Assembly (NCBI GenBank): GCA_009911175.1
Contig: QXWX01000048.1
Coordinates: 1 to 52,707, forward strand
DNA length: 52,707 nucleotides
Origin: Lachnospiraceae bacterium
Lineage (GTDB): Bacteria > Bacillota_A > Clostridia > Lachnospirales > Lachnospiraceae
Direction of reading: 5' to 3'
The position numbers and the translations under genes are program-made. The notes beneath the pieces are model-generated. The model did not search any database. It saw only the letters and a program-made list of their open reading frames with translations, and was not told the DNA's origin. Shown here one piece after another: positions 1 through 8,468 of this stretch; within the stretch, counting starts at the first letter, position 1; each line of letters starts with the position of its first letter.

Positions 1-95
1 CGCCTCTTTCCTCCGCCTTGTCCTGACAAAAATATCAGGCACATTATTCACCATTATATACGCAATGCTGTACTAGTTATTTATTATTCGTTGTA

Positions 96-950
96 CTAGG
101 AAACAGCATGCAGGTTTTTCAACGAAATGTCAAGTATCGGAGCGGAATGCGTCAACGCGCCGCTGGAAATATAATCCACTCCCAGAGCCGTCAGCCGCCC
201 GATATTCTCTTTCGTCACGTTTCCGGAGCACTCCGTCTCTGCCCTGCCGTCAATGATACGGATCGCCTCCCGCATTTCCTCCGCGGACATGTTATCCAGC
301 ATGATGATGTCAGCCCCAGCTTCCACCGCCTCTTTCACCATATCCAGATTCTCCACCTCCACTTCGATCTTCCGCACAAACGGCGCGTACTCCTTTGCCA
401 TCCGGACCGCCTTTGTCACGCTTCCTGCTGCCCCGATGTGATTATCCTTGAGAAGCACCCCGTCAGAAAGGTTGTACCGATGGTTATAGCCGCCTCCCAC
501 CCGGACCGCGTATTTCTCAAAAATCCGCATATTCGGCGTGGTCTTCCTCGTATCCAGAAGCTTCGTCCTGCTGCCCGACAGGAGATCCGCGACCGAGCGC
601 GTATAGCTCGCAATGCCGCTCATCCGCTGCAGATAATTCAGCGCCACACGCTCACCGGAGAGCAGAACCCGGATATCGCCGGTCACCTTTCCCAGCAGCT
701 CGCCGGACTTCACCGCGTCGCCGTCCTTGCAGAAAAACTCCGCCTTCGTCTCCCCATCCAGCAGCTGAAAAACCCGTTCAAACACCTGCAGCCCGGCAAT
801 GACCCCGTCCTGCTTGCAGATCAGCTCCACCTCTCCTTCCACAGCCTCCTTCATGACCGAATTGGTGGTCACGTCCTCACTGGAAATATCCTCCCGCAAA
901 GCCTCCATAATCAAATGATCCATCTGCAATGTTTCCGTAATTTTATTCAT
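96..950 (-). CDS. nadC: Nicotinate-nucleotide pyrophosphorylase (quinolinate phosphoribosyltransferase)
   Basis: NadC converts quinolinate and PRPP to nicotinate mononucleotide, CO2 and PPi, the last step of the de novo NAD branch in the cytosol. The 284-aa product has the usual family length. Recognisable parts are LDTRKTTPNMR (binding of the phosphoribosyl substrate), the EKYAVRVGGGYNHRYNLSDG segment, the lysine of LLKDNHI, and the barrel motifs IEVEVEN, IMLDNM and ISSGALTHS. I start at the ATG at 950, preceded by GAGGAGAAAAAAG; an upstream in-frame codon at 965 lacks a good site. The gene lies 20 nt after nadB and is the third gene of a nadA-nadB-nadC operon. Confidence 0.97.
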   Translation of the reverse strand: MNKITETLQMDHLIMEALREDISSEDVTTNSVMKEAVEGEVELICKQDGVIAGLQVFERVFQLLDGETKAEFFCKDGDAVKSGELLGKVTGDIRVLLSGERVALNYLQRMSGIASYTRSVADLLSGSRTKLLDTRKTTPNMRIFEKYAVRVGGGYNHRYNLSDGVLLKDNHIGAAGSVTKAVRMAKEYAPFVRKIEVEVENLDMVKEAVEAGADIIMLDNMSAEEMREAIRIIDGRAETECSGNVTKENIGRLTALGVDYISSGALTHSAPILDISLKNLHAVS

Positions 951-970
951 CTTTTTTCTCCTCACTTCAC

Positions 971-2311
971 TTATTCTATATCATCCGAATCATCCCTGCG
1001 CCGGCACTCCATTTCCTCCCGGATCTTCATCGCCGCCCGCTTCGCGAACACCAAGCTTTCCAGTAGGGAATTGCTTGCCAGCCGGTTCGCCCCGTGAACC
1101 CCGTTGCAGCTGGTCTCTCCCACCGCAAATAAACGCGGCATAGAGGTCCGGCTGTCCGAATCCACCCACACGCCGCCCATAAAATAATGCTGCGCCGGAA
1201 CCACCGGAACGCATTCCTTCAATACATCATATCCCTCTTCCAGACACCGCAGGTAAATGTTTGGAAAATGCCGCAGGATCGTCTCTTTCTCAATATGCTC
1301 CATGGACAGGTACACAAAATCCGTCCCGTCCTTTTCCATTTGTTCCCGGATCGCGGCGGCCACCACATCCCTGGGAAGCAGTTCATCCACAAACCGTTCT
1401 TTCTTCTTATTATACAGCACCGCGCCTTCCCCGCGCACAGATTCCGAGATCAAGAACCGCCTCCCCGGCTTTTTCGAATACAGCGTGGTCGGATGGAACT
1501 GCACATAATCCAAATGTTCCAGCCGGATGCCGTGCTTCTTTGAAATTTCAATCGCATCCCCCGTCAAATGCGGAAAATTCGTGGAATGGGTATACTGTCC
1601 CCCGATCCCGCCTGTGGCAAATATGGTATAGCCGGCGCAGATCTCTATCTGTTCCCCGCACGTATCCTCTCCCGGAGCTTCTGCCTTCTCCCGCTCTCTG
1701 CGCACATCCTCTCCCCGCAAAATACCATCTTCCGCATGACATTCTCTCAGATCCGCAGCTTCCGGATCCGTCGCCGCCTGCCCGTCGCTCTTTACACGTT
1801 CCGCCAGTATCCCGACGCACGCTCCGTTTTCCACGATAATATCCGTCATTGCGGTATACTCGTACAGCATCACATTTTCCAGCCTCTTCACCTGCTCCAG
1901 CAGCCTGCTGGTGATCTCTTTTCCGGTAATGTCCTTGTGATACAGGATCCGCGGCTTCGAATGCGCCCCTTCCCGCGTGTAGAGAAATTCCCCATCCTCA
2001 GCCTGCTCATGTTCAAATTCTACTCCGAATCCTACCAGCTTGTCAATGACATCTCTCGATCCCCGGATCATAATATCCACGGACTCCTTCCGGTTCTCAT
2101 AATGTCCGGCCCGCATCGTATCCTCAAAATAGCTGTCATAATCCTCATCATCCCGCAGCACCGAGATTCCCCCCTGTGCCAGAAAGGAATCACTGCTTTC
2201 CAGATCCGACTTCGTGATCATAATGATCTTTTTATCTCCCGGCAGGTTCAGGGCACTGAACAGCCCCGCGGCGCCTGTCCCCACAATTACCACATCAGCT
2301 TCCATTTTCAT
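971..2311 (-). CDS. nadB: L-aspartate oxidase
   Basis: NadB is an FAD enzyme oxidising L-aspartate to iminoaspartate, which NadA condenses to quinolinate. The N-terminus has the dinucleotide-binding GTGAAGLFSAL motif. Further on are LAQGGISV, the TREGAHSKPRILYHKDITG active-site region, YVQFHPT, and the C-terminal CNGVHGANRLASNSLLESLVFA motif. The ATG at 2311 overlaps the nadA stop codon (ATGA), indicating translational coupling; a longer in-frame ORF that reads back into nadA is an artefact. At 446 aa it has normal length overall, but about 45 highly charged residues (rich in D, E, R, A and G) interrupt the FAD-domain strand between GILAERV and CAGYTIFATGG. This insertion is unusual for the family. 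Confidence 0.96.
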   Translation of the reverse strand: MKMEADVVIVGTGAAGLFSALNLPGDKKIIMITKSDLESSDSFLAQGGISVLRDDEDYDSYFEDTMRAGHYENRKESVDIMIRGSRDVIDKLVGFGVEFEHEQAEDGEFLYTREGAHSKPRILYHKDITGKEITSRLLEQVKRLENVMLYEYTAMTDIIVENGACVGILAERVKSDGQAATDPEAADLRECHAEDGILRGEDVRREREKAEAPGEDTCGEQIEICAGYTIFATGGIGGQYTHSTNFPHLTGDAIEISKKHGIRLEHLDYVQFHPTTLYSKKPGRRFLISESVRGEGAVLYNKKKERFVDELLPRDVVAAAIREQMEKDGTDFVYLSMEHIEKETILRHFPNIYLRCLEEGYDVLKECVPVVPAQHYFMGGVWVDSDSRTSMPRLFAVGETSCNGVHGANRLASNSLLESLVFAKRAAMKIREEMECRRRDDSDDIE

Positions 2312-3228
2312 AACTTCTTCTCCTGTTTTGCCAGCTCCAGCATTCTTTCCAGCGGCTTCTTCGACAGCTCCCGCAGCTCCTGATCCACTTCCACCGCATT
2401 TTCCCCGGTTTTCAGCACATGCAGGAGCTTTTCCAGAGTATTCAATTTCATATCCCTGCACACCGGCTCTGTCTTCGTAAAATAAAACTTCTTTCCCGGG
2501 TTGTCCTTTTCCAGCTTCCACCGCACCCCTTTTTCCGTACAGACGATAAACTCCCTGCCGGCACTCCTGGCGGCATACTGGATGATCCCCGATGTACTGC
2601 CTATGTAATCCGACTGTTTCAGCACCTCTTCCCGGCATTCCGGGTGAGACAGGACCTCTGCGTCCGGGTGCATGGCCTTTGCCTCCGCCAGCTCCCGAAG
2701 CTGCAGCTCTTCATGGACCGGGCAGTACCCTTCATTGAATACAAAATGCTTCTCCGGCACCTGCTCCGCCACATAATGGGCCAGATTCTTATCCGGAATG
2801 AAAAAAATGTTCCGGTTCGGCAGGGCCTTCACGATCTCCACCGCATTTGCCGAGGTCACGCATACGTCAGAATACTGCTTCAATTCCGCCGTGGAATTGA
2901 TATAGCATACCACCGCCAGATCCTCATACTTCTCCCGCATCCGCCGGATCGTCCCAGCGTCCGCCATATGCGCCATCGGACAGTCCGCGCGCAGATCCGG
3001 CATCAGCACCGTTTTCCCCGGATTCAATATTTTCGCGCTCTCCCCCATAAAAGACACTCCGCAGAACACGATCGTCTGCTCCGCAAGCCCCACGGCCACC
3101 CTGCTCAGATAAAAGGAATCCCCCACATAGTCCGCAACCGCCTGCACCTCAGGCTCCGCGTAATAGTGGGCGAGGATGACCGCATCCTTTTCCTTTTTCA
3201 GCCTGTTGATTTCCTCTGTCAATGTCAT
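2308..3228 (-). CDS. nadA: Quinolinate synthase
   Basis: NadA condenses iminoaspartate with dihydroxyacetone phosphate to quinolinate using a 4Fe-4S cluster. The protein (306 aa, a standard length) shows the three pseudo-repeats of the family: ILAHYYAEPEVQAVADYVGDS near the N-terminus, the cysteine of FCGVSFMGE, CYINSTAELK, FNEGYCPVH, and SHPECREEV with GSTSGI. I start at 3228, where GGAGG lies 9 nt upstream; the upstream in-frame ATG at 3252 would place this ribosome site inside the gene. It is the first gene of the NAD operon and overlaps nadB by 4 nt. Confidence 0.97.
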   Translation of the reverse strand: MTLTEEINRLKKEKDAVILAHYYAEPEVQAVADYVGDSFYLSRVAVGLAEQTIVFCGVSFMGESAKILNPGKTVLMPDLRADCPMAHMADAGTIRRMREKYEDLAVVCYINSTAELKQYSDVCVTSANAVEIVKALPNRNIFFIPDKNLAHYVAEQVPEKHFVFNEGYCPVHEELQLRELAEAKAMHPDAEVLSHPECREEVLKQSDYIGSTSGIIQYAARSAGREFIVCTEKGVRWKLEKDNPGKKFYFTKTEPVCRDMKLNTLEKLLHVLKTGENAVEVDQELRELSKKPLERMLELAKQEKKL

Positions 3229-3273
3229 CTTCCATTTCCTCCAATGCTTCATTCACTACCGCAAACAGCAATC

Positions 3274-3302
3274 ATTATAGCACATAGTTTTACATATGAC
3301 AA
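3274..3302 (-). promoter_or_regulatory. Sigma-A promoter of the nadABC operon, with possible NiaR site
   Basis: On the minus strand TTGTCA (3302-3297) and TATAAT (3279-3274) are 17 bp apart, about 46 nt before the nadA start. The -35 overlaps ACTGTCTTGTCAT, which resembles the TGTCTTGACA-like sites bound by the niacin-responsive repressor NiaR (YrxA) in Firmicutes; that assignment is an inference from memory of the motif. The rest of the space to 3533 shows nothing I recognise. Confidence 0.7.
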
Positions 3303-3533
3303 GACAGTTGAATTTACATTAAATACACATTTTTTACCATCGCAGAATCCATATATCTGTACCACGAAGTTCCCACTAAATAAAAATATGCAGCCGTCCC
3401 GCAAGTTACTGCCAAACAGCTGCATACTTTATGTTTCCTTTTTTCACTAATAAAAAAATCTGTCCTTCCCGCCGCAGAGATGCTCCCGGCAAAAGCAGAG
3501 TGGATTCCCCGTCTCTGTTCTGCTGACTCCTGA

Positions 3534-3815
3534 TTATGGACGAAGTATCTCCAGAATCCTGTCCTGCAGCTCTTCCGCCCCGATTCCCGTAATAAACGGC
3601 ATCCCGCTGACCAGCGGCACACCATATTCTTTTTTTGCCCTGGCAGTCGTCACGATCAGAACCGTACCCTCCAGGTTCTCTTCCACCTCTGAGATTCTCA
3701 TCTGGCAGATCTCCGCCTCAATCCCGTACTGCCGGCACAGCTCCTCCACCTTTTTTGCCGCAATCGTCGAAGTCGCCACTGCTCCGCCGCAGGCTACGAT
3801 TATTTTTTTCTTCAT
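3534..3815 (-). CDS. Orphan PTS IIB component, galactitol/ascorbate type
   Basis: This 93-aa protein matches the fold signature of PTS IIB proteins of the Gat family. The N-terminus KKIIVACGGAVATS contains the cysteine that is phosphorylated by IIA in this family, followed by alternating helices and strands and ending GAEELQDRILEIL. The ATG at 3815 has GGAGG 8 nt upstream. No IIA, IIC or sugar dehydrogenase gene lies nearby, so the gene is an orphan. It may work with a distant permease, act as a regulatory phosphoacceptor, or be the remnant of a lost operon. Confidence 0.85.
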   Translation of the reverse strand: MKKKIIVACGGAVATSTIAAKKVEELCRQYGIEAEICQMRISEVEENLEGTVLIVTTARAKKEYGVPLVSGMPFITGIGAEELQDRILEILRP

Positions 3816-3885
3816 ACCGAAAACCTCCCGCATAATTACCCTTTCGCGCTGATCATCATCTTCACATTCGGAACTGAAATTTAAC

Positions 3886-3920
3886 CGGCCGGCTTACAGA
3901 TTCTCTCCATAAGCCGGCCG
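3886..3920. repeat. GC-rich hairpin between cofE-like gene and PTS IIB gene
   Basis: CGGCCGGCTTA (3886-3896) and TAAGCCGGCCG (3910-3920) form a perfect 11-bp stem with a 13-nt loop. No U-run follows on either strand, so it is not a classical terminator. It may be an RNA-stability element or an operator. The rest of the spacer 3816-3992 shows nothing recognisable. Confidence 0.6.
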
Positions 3921-3992
3921 ATGATTTCATCTCGCCTGAACGTCACCAGAAATGATACCCTTTTGCCGCCTGCGCAATACTCACCGCAAATT

Positions 3993-5189
3993 TCATTTGC
4001 CATGAGTATAATTGTCAAAATACCCCTGCACCAGAATCACCGGAGTCCCCTTGTCCCCCGACCCGCTGGTCAGGTCGCAGAGCGAGCCGATCAAATCCGT
4101 GATCCTCCGCGGAGTCGTCCCCTGGGATACCATATCTCCCACCAGATTCTCCTTTTTCTCCTGGATCCTCTTTGAGATCGCATCCTGCAGCTCTTTTCCC
4201 GACAGCTCCTTAAAGTCATTGTCCGCCAGATATTTCAGCTTCAATTCATTCGGCGTGCCTTCCAGCCCCTTCGTGTTAGCTACCGATACACACGGATCTG
4301 CCAGTTCCCAGATCTTGCCTACCGGATCCTTAAACGCGCCATCCCCATATACCATGACTTCCACATGCTTCCCTGTCTTTTCCAGGATCTGCTTCTGAAC
4401 CTCTTCCACCAGACCCGTACACTCTCTCGGGAACAGCTTGACCGATTCCTCCGTGGATTTATTCGAACCCAGCAGCCCAAAACGCTCGTTGCATCCGCTG
4501 CCGTCCACCGGGCTTGTCAAAATGTCGTCCATCCCAAGCACCACCTCTGCGCCCTCAGCCTTCAAGATCCGCTTCGTCCTTGCCCGGGTATGGATGTCGC
4601 AGGCCAGCACATGCTTCGTATACTTCAGGATCTCCCGCGGATTATTTGCAAAGATCACCTCTGCCTCCGCTCCCTGCTCCCGGATCAGCTCACTGTAATA
4701 AGCCACATAATCTACGCCTGTGAAGCGGTGCTTATTCTCGCCGAACAGTTCTCTGTAACGCGCCACATCCAGCACGTCGCTGTAGGGGTTGATCCCTGCC
4801 TCATCCACCTGGTCCAGAGAGACCAGTTCATTTCCCACTTCATCGCTTGGGTAGCTCAGCATCAGCACGATCTTCTTCGCGCCTCTTGCGATCCCTTTCA
4901 GACACACGGAAAACCGGTTGCGGGACAGGATCGGGAAGATCACTCCCACGGTCTCTCCTCCCAGCTTTTCTCTCACGTCCTTTGCGATTGCGTCAATCGA
5001 CGCATAATTTCCCTGCGCCCTTGCCACGATGGACTCTGTTGCCGCGATCACATCCCTGTCATGAAGTGAAAAGCCTTCGCTTTCCGCTGCTTCCAGCACG
5101 CTCGTTACAATAATATCCGCCAGATGGTCGCCTTCCCTGATGATCGGGCATCGGATTCCTCTTGAAACAGTACCTACTTTTCTTTCCAT
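3993..5189 (-). CDS. CofE-like coenzyme F420-0:L-glutamate ligase family protein
   Basis: The 398-aa product resembles the longer Clostridial members of the F420-0:gamma-glutamyl ligase family (PF01996). Visible family features are the N-terminal GTVSRGIRCPIIREGD with DRDVIAATESIVARAQGN, then GVIFPILSRNRF, and a C-terminal half with VMVYGDGAFKDPVG and DLIGSLCDLTSGSGDKGTP. In methanogens and actinobacteria CofE adds glutamate to F420-0; Lachnospiraceae are not known to make F420, so the true substrate here is unknown. The ATG at 5189 has AAGGGGA in front. The ORF can be extended 30 residues upstream, but that part looks non-coding. No other F420 gene is visible nearby. Confidence 0.8.
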   Translation of the reverse strand: MERKVGTVSRGIRCPIIREGDHLADIIVTSVLEAAESEGFSLHDRDVIAATESIVARAQGNYASIDAIAKDVREKLGGETVGVIFPILSRNRFSVCLKGIARGAKKIVLMLSYPSDEVGNELVSLDQVDEAGINPYSDVLDVARYRELFGENKHRFTGVDYVAYYSELIREQGAEAEVIFANNPREILKYTKHVLACDIHTRARTKRILKAEGAEVVLGMDDILTSPVDGSGCNERFGLLGSNKSTEESVKLFPRECTGLVEEVQKQILEKTGKHVEVMVYGDGAFKDPVGKIWELADPCVSVANTKGLEGTPNELKLKYLADNDFKELSGKELQDAISKRIQEKKENLVGDMVSQGTTPRRITDLIGSLCDLTSGSGDKGTPVILVQGYFDNYTHGK

Positions 5190-5384
5190 GTTCCATTCCC
5201 CTTGTATAATAAATGTAATCAGATCTGCCCAGTCAAGCCGCACACCGGCTACCGTAAACAGCCGATCGGCATGCCTCACACACCGCTCCTGAACAGGTGC
5301 TCATGATCCTATATCCTTACTTTATCATACCTGCCGGGATTTCACAATCCACTTTTTACAAAATTCGCATCAGGCCAGGTGCAG

Positions 5385-5533
5385 CGTTACAGGTCACACC
5401 TTGGCCAGGCGTGCCCTGTAACTCAGGCCGCCATTTAAAATTGCCTACGGCAATGGACGGCCTGAATGCCAGCTTTTATGTGCATCCTCCTGACCAATCA
5501 GCGTGGTGATTGGTCAATGTGTGACATATAACG
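5385..5533 (+). mobile_element. MITE-like element, family A, copy 1 (149 bp)
   Basis: The ends are imperfect inverted repeats: CGTTACAGGTCACAC at the left and CGTTATATGTCACAC read inward from the right. The element is flanked by a 6-bp direct repeat GTGCAG (5379-5384 and 5534-5539), as expected from transposition. Inside are three hairpin units: GTTACAGG/CCTGTAAC, CAGGCCG/CGGCCTG, and TGACCAATCA/TGATTGGTCA. A second copy lies inverted at 8536-8684 with about 8 differences in 149 bp. It encodes no protein. It supplies the last codons and stop of the YczE-like gene. The remaining space 5190-5384 shows no gene. Confidence 0.9.
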
Positions 5534-6272
5534 GTGCAGCCGATATTTTACTGGACGGATGCCTTGCAGCAGAGTGCAAGGCACTGTGAACAGTAACGCA
5601 CAGTCTCCGTCTTCCATGCCCTCTCATCTGATATGTGACAAATTCCACATGCCTGTCCATCCAGCCGTCCATGCGTCCGATCACCTTCCCCATGGTCAGC
5701 GCGCTGAGCAACGTCCCGATCCCAAGTCCGCTGATCCCGCCAAGGCACACAAGGGTCAGCACAGCCGTAACGACCACACAGATCAGATCGAAAGAAACCT
5801 TAATCCTGGAAAATGCCGTTCCCGTAATATCCGACAATTCCTTTGGGAACAGATCCGTCGGAATGATCGGCATCTTACACCGGTTGGACAACGCAACCCC
5901 CATACAGATGATCAGGTAGCTCGCTGCGAAGTAGAAGACCCGAAACGGAGCTGCCAGCGGAAGCACCTGCATCCATTCCTTGTGTACATCCATCATCAGC
6001 CCGAACGCGAATCCCACTCCAAAGCTCAAAAGATACTGCAGAACAAATCTTTTTCTCAGAATCATCAGGCTGAGCACCAGCGCGCTCTGGAAAATGTACG
6101 TCCACGTTCCCAGTGAAAATACAGGGAGTACCTCACTCAGCGCATAAGTCATACTGGAGATCGCCGAGATCCCGGTTCCCGAATACAGCATCAGTACCAC
6201 CCCGAAGCTGTTCATCACAATAATGACCGGAAGAACCAGTTCCCCTCTGACCATTGTTTTCTTTGTATCCAT
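5514..6272 (-). CDS. YczE/YyaS/YitT family membrane protein with altered C-terminus
   Basis: This integral membrane protein (252 aa) has about five hydrophobic helices and the family segment PTDLFPKELSDITG followed by KVSFDLICVVVTAVL. Its function is unknown; relatives are often controlled by an adjacent regulator. The start at 6272 is chosen because GGAGGGATATCTA precedes it, and the ATG at 6287 would lie upstream of that site. The tail after GKVIGRMDGWMDRHVEF looks poorly conserved. The last six residues (PLYVTH) and the stop codon come from the MITE, so the original 3' end has been replaced. A LysR gene is divergently transcribed 185 bp away. Confidence 0.87.
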   Translation of the reverse strand: MDTKKTMVRGELVLPVIIVMNSFGVVLMLYSGTGISAISSMTYALSEVLPVFSLGTWTYIFQSALVLSLMILRKRFVLQYLLSFGVGFAFGLMMDVHKEWMQVLPLAAPFRVFYFAASYLIICMGVALSNRCKMPIIPTDLFPKELSDITGTAFSRIKVSFDLICVVVTAVLTLVCLGGISGLGIGTLLSALTMGKVIGRMDGWMDRHVEFVTYQMRGHGRRRLCVTVHSALHSAARHPSSKISAAPLYVTH

Positions 6273-6370
6273 TAGATATCCCTCCATCTTTCATATCGTC
6301 ACTGAACTTTCAGATTTCTTCTGTTCGTTTCTGCACATACTAAGTTATCACACATCCATATATAAAACAA

Positions 6371-6407
6371 ATGAATAATTTCTATTTATTCATAGACAAC
6401 ATCTATG
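6371..6407. promoter_or_regulatory. Candidate LysR-type operator region
   Basis: Two overlapping dyads lie between the divergent YczE-like and LysR genes. ATGAATAA (6371-6378) pairs with TTATTCAT (6386-6393), and CATAGA (6391-6396) pairs with TCTATG (6402-6407). LysR-type regulators usually bind such T-N11-A dyads next to their own gene and a divergent target. Assignment is inferred from position and symmetry. Confidence 0.55.
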
Positions 6408-6457
6408 GATTGGTTTATACTATGTAAAACGAACAATAAATGAAAAGAGGGATTTCT

Positions 6458-7354
6458 ATGAACCTGTACCAGTTAAGATATTTCGCAGAGCTCGCCCAGG
6501 AGCAGCACTATACCAATGCCGCCCAGCACCTGAATATCTCCCAGCCCAGCTTAAGCCACGCCATTTCACAATTGGAGGAAGAGCTTGGAGTACAGCTGTT
6601 TGAAAAAGCCGGGAGGGGAACCAGGCTGACCGGATACGGACAGGAATTTCTGCAATGCGTCACACGTTCCCTGTCCATCCTGGACAATGGCATTGAAAAT
6701 ATGCATCGCTACGCAAAAGGCGAGGGGCTGATCCGCCTGGGCTTTCTCACCCAGCTGGGCGTCCAGTTCATCCCCAGACTGGCCTCCCGTTTTCTCTCCC
6801 TGAACTCAGACTGCAAGATCGATTTTACCTTCCACGGAGACCGGACACCGGAGCTCTTAGATGGCCTGAGACTTCGAAAATATGACCTGATCTTCTGCGT
6901 GCGCCCTGTAGAATCCGACGACCTCTCCTGCGTCCCCATCGACCGCCAGGAGCTTGTCCTGATCGTGCCGAAGGACCATCCGCTGGCAGAAAACAAGTCC
7001 GTTTCCCTGGAGGACACACTGCAGTACCCTTACATTTATTTCAATAATAAAACCGGACTGCGTTTCGTGATCGACGAACTGTTCGAAGCAGTCGGCCGCC
7101 GCCCGGAGATCGCCTACGAAACGGACGAGGAGCAGATCATCTTCGGCCTTGTCGCTTACGGCTTCGGAATTGCCGTCACCCCTTACCGTGAGATCCTCTT
7201 AAAGCTGAATGTAAAGATCCTCCCCATCGTCCGCCCCGCCTGGGAAGGCAACATTTACATGGTCTCCAACAAGCAGGTATACCTGACTCCCGCAGTCACA
7301 AACTTCCGGGACTTTATCCTCCGGCAGCTTCTCGAACCGCAGGAGTCACCGTGA
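6458..7354 (+). CDS. LysR-family transcriptional regulator
   Basis: The 298-aa protein has the typical N-terminal winged helix-turn-helix (LYQLRYFAELAQEQHYTNAAQHLNISQPSLSHAI, residues about 2-38) and a LysR substrate-binding domain (IRLGFLTQLGVQFIP onward; VLIVPKDHPLAE near the middle). The length is standard. The ATG at 6458 follows AGAGGGATTTCT. It is divergent from the YczE-like gene and likely regulates it and itself through the dyads at 6371-6407. The effector is unknown. Confidence 0.94.
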   Translation: MNLYQLRYFAELAQEQHYTNAAQHLNISQPSLSHAISQLEEELGVQLFEKAGRGTRLTGYGQEFLQCVTRSLSILDNGIENMHRYAKGEGLIRLGFLTQLGVQFIPRLASRFLSLNSDCKIDFTFHGDRTPELLDGLRLRKYDLIFCVRPVESDDLSCVPIDRQELVLIVPKDHPLAENKSVSLEDTLQYPYIYFNNKTGLRFVIDELFEAVGRRPEIAYETDEEQIIFGLVAYGFGIAVTPYREILLKLNVKILPIVRPAWEGNIYMVSNKQVYLTPAVTNFRDFILRQLLEPQESP

Positions 7355-7364
7355 CCTCGTAATC

Positions 7365-7724
7365 TTAATACACCGCAGCCCCAAACGGCATCAATGCCAG
7401 CTTCGCCAGTTTAAAGTGCTGCAGCCCAAATGGAATTCCGATCACCGTAATGCACATCACCCCTCCGATCACCAGATGCTCCAGAGCCAGCGGAAGCCCC
7501 GAGATCAGAAGCCATATCACATTCAATAAAAATGATCCTGCCCCGCCGCCGTACTGCACTTCCTTCCCAAACGGGAAGAAGCTGAGCTGCGCAAACTTAA
7601 AACACTGCAGCCCCACCGGAATCCCAACGATCGAAATACACCACAGGCAACCCGCCAGACACCAGCTCAAGCCCGTCACCAGACCGCCGAATACAAACCA
7701 CAGCAAATTTCCCAAACATCCCAT
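7365..7724 (-). CDS. YccF domain inner-membrane protein
   Basis: This 119-aa protein contains two tandem YccF units, each with the motif GIP(V/F)GLQ(C/H)FK(F/L)A: SIVGIPVGLQCFKFAQLSFFPFG and TVIGIPFGLQHFKLAKLALMPFG. About four membrane helices are visible. Its molecular role is not known. I prefer the ATG at 7724, which is 9 nt after AAAGGA; 7730 is also possible. It is the second gene after the Mn riboswitch at 8326-8460 and 97 nt downstream of the 142-aa gene, so the two may be co-transcribed. It converges on the LysR gene with only 10 nt between stop codons. The spacer 7731-7821 holds a palindromic GTTAC...GTAAC hairpin. Confidence 0.9.
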   Translation of the reverse strand: MGCLGNLLWFVFGGLVTGLSWCLAGCLWCISIVGIPVGLQCFKFAQLSFFPFGKEVQYGGGAGSFLLNVIWLLISGLPLALEHLVIGGVMCITVIGIPFGLQHFKLAKLALMPFGAAVY

Positions 7725-7821
7725 AACCATTCATCCTTTCTTTTGGTTACGATTCACGGCCTGACCGGCCGTTCATAGTAACTTTCTTTTTTCTAAATTA
7801 TATGCGCTTCTCCCTGTTCCG

Positions 7822-8244
7822 TCATACGATCTGCTTCAATTCCGCCATCAGCCTTTCCACATAGCCGATCGCTTCCTCCACTTGTTCCCTGGCCTCCGTG
7901 ATCCTTTTCTGCACCAGATAATCCGCCACAAGGCCGTCAAAGAAAAAGTCCGCAAATGAAAGAAATGTGCTGATCTCCATCCGCAGCTCCATGGGAACCT
8001 CCACATCTCCCAGCTCCTTCTGGAACCTCTGCAGATCCCTTTTCGCTGTCTCCATGCAGTTTACCGCGTCTCCCATTCTTGAATGCTTGATCATATCGAT
8101 GACAACCCCGCCTCCAAGCAGATCGACGATGCCCCATTTTCTCGCGCTTTCCAGTTTTTCCTTTGCTTCTCTCAGGCTTGTAAGAGCCCGCGCGCCCGCG
8201 CCCAACGCTTCTCTGATTTCCTGTTTCCTTTGTTCCTCTGCCAT
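7822..8244 (-). CDS. Uncharacterised helical protein behind a Mn riboswitch
   Basis: I do not recognise this 140-142-aa protein. It is almost entirely helical, with charged heptad-like segments at both ends (EEQRKQEIREALGAGAR and VQKRITEAREQVEEAIGYVE) and one glycine-rich, weakly hydrophobic turn (GIVDLLGGGVVIDMI). It has no cysteines or histidine clusters that would suggest metal ligation, apart from scattered acidic residues. The ATG at 8244 has GAGG 8 nt before it; 8250 is the alternative. It is the first gene downstream of the riboswitch, which suggests a link with manganese stress or supply. YccF follows in the same direction. Confidence 0.8.
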   Translation of the reverse strand: MAEEQRKQEIREALGAGARALTSLREAKEKLESARKWGIVDLLGGGVVIDMIKHSRMGDAVNCMETAKRDLQRFQKELGDVEVPMELRMEISTFLSFADFFFDGLVADYLVQKRITEAREQVEEAIGYVERLMAELKQIV

Positions 8245-8325
8245 TTCCATTTCCTCACTTTCTTAAGCTTAAACAATCGCAGCCTTTACCAGTCAGCAAG
8301 TTGATGCGGCTGTATCCAACAGGAT

Positions 8326-8460
8326 GAAAAAAAGACTCCTATCATGACATCAGCCACAATAAAAGTCTTGCTATCTCATTTGATACGGATATCTCTCGAT
8401 ATCGGTTGACGGTTTCAAACCCACCCGATTCCGGGTGTTCAGCTACTCCCTTTCAATTGC
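8326..8460 (-). ncRNA. yybP-ykoY (manganese) riboswitch with terminator
   Basis: Read on the minus strand, the leader contains GAAAGGGAGTAGC (8456-8444 region), a CACCCG/CGGGTG hairpin, ACCGTCAAC, a second stem and GCAAGACTTTTAT. These match the conserved core of the yybP-ykoY Mn2+-sensing aptamer. The 3' part folds into an 11-bp stem, AAGACTTTTAT (8369-8359) with ATAGGAGTCTT (8343-8333), followed by a run of seven U residues. This is an intrinsic terminator sharing the AAGAC segment with the aptamer. In this family Mn2+ binding prevents termination and turns expression on. A consensus promoter lies immediately upstream, and the 142-aa gene and YccF lie downstream. Confidence 0.85.
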
Positions 8461-8468
8461 TTGACAAA

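Noticed and set aside
108..1097. 329-aa ORF on the plus strand opposite nadC
   Set aside because: It is a shadow of nadC and the end of nadB; the composition (Arg/His/Leu rich) and lack of a ribosome site do not fit a gene.
2419..3450. 343-aa ORF on the plus strand opposite nadA
   Set aside because: Antisense of a clear nadA gene; crosses its promoter and has no known motif.
7745..7786. GTTAC...GTAAC palindrome upstream of YccF as a third MITE
   Set aside because: Too short and without terminal repeats or target duplication like the 149-bp family; kept only as a hairpin.
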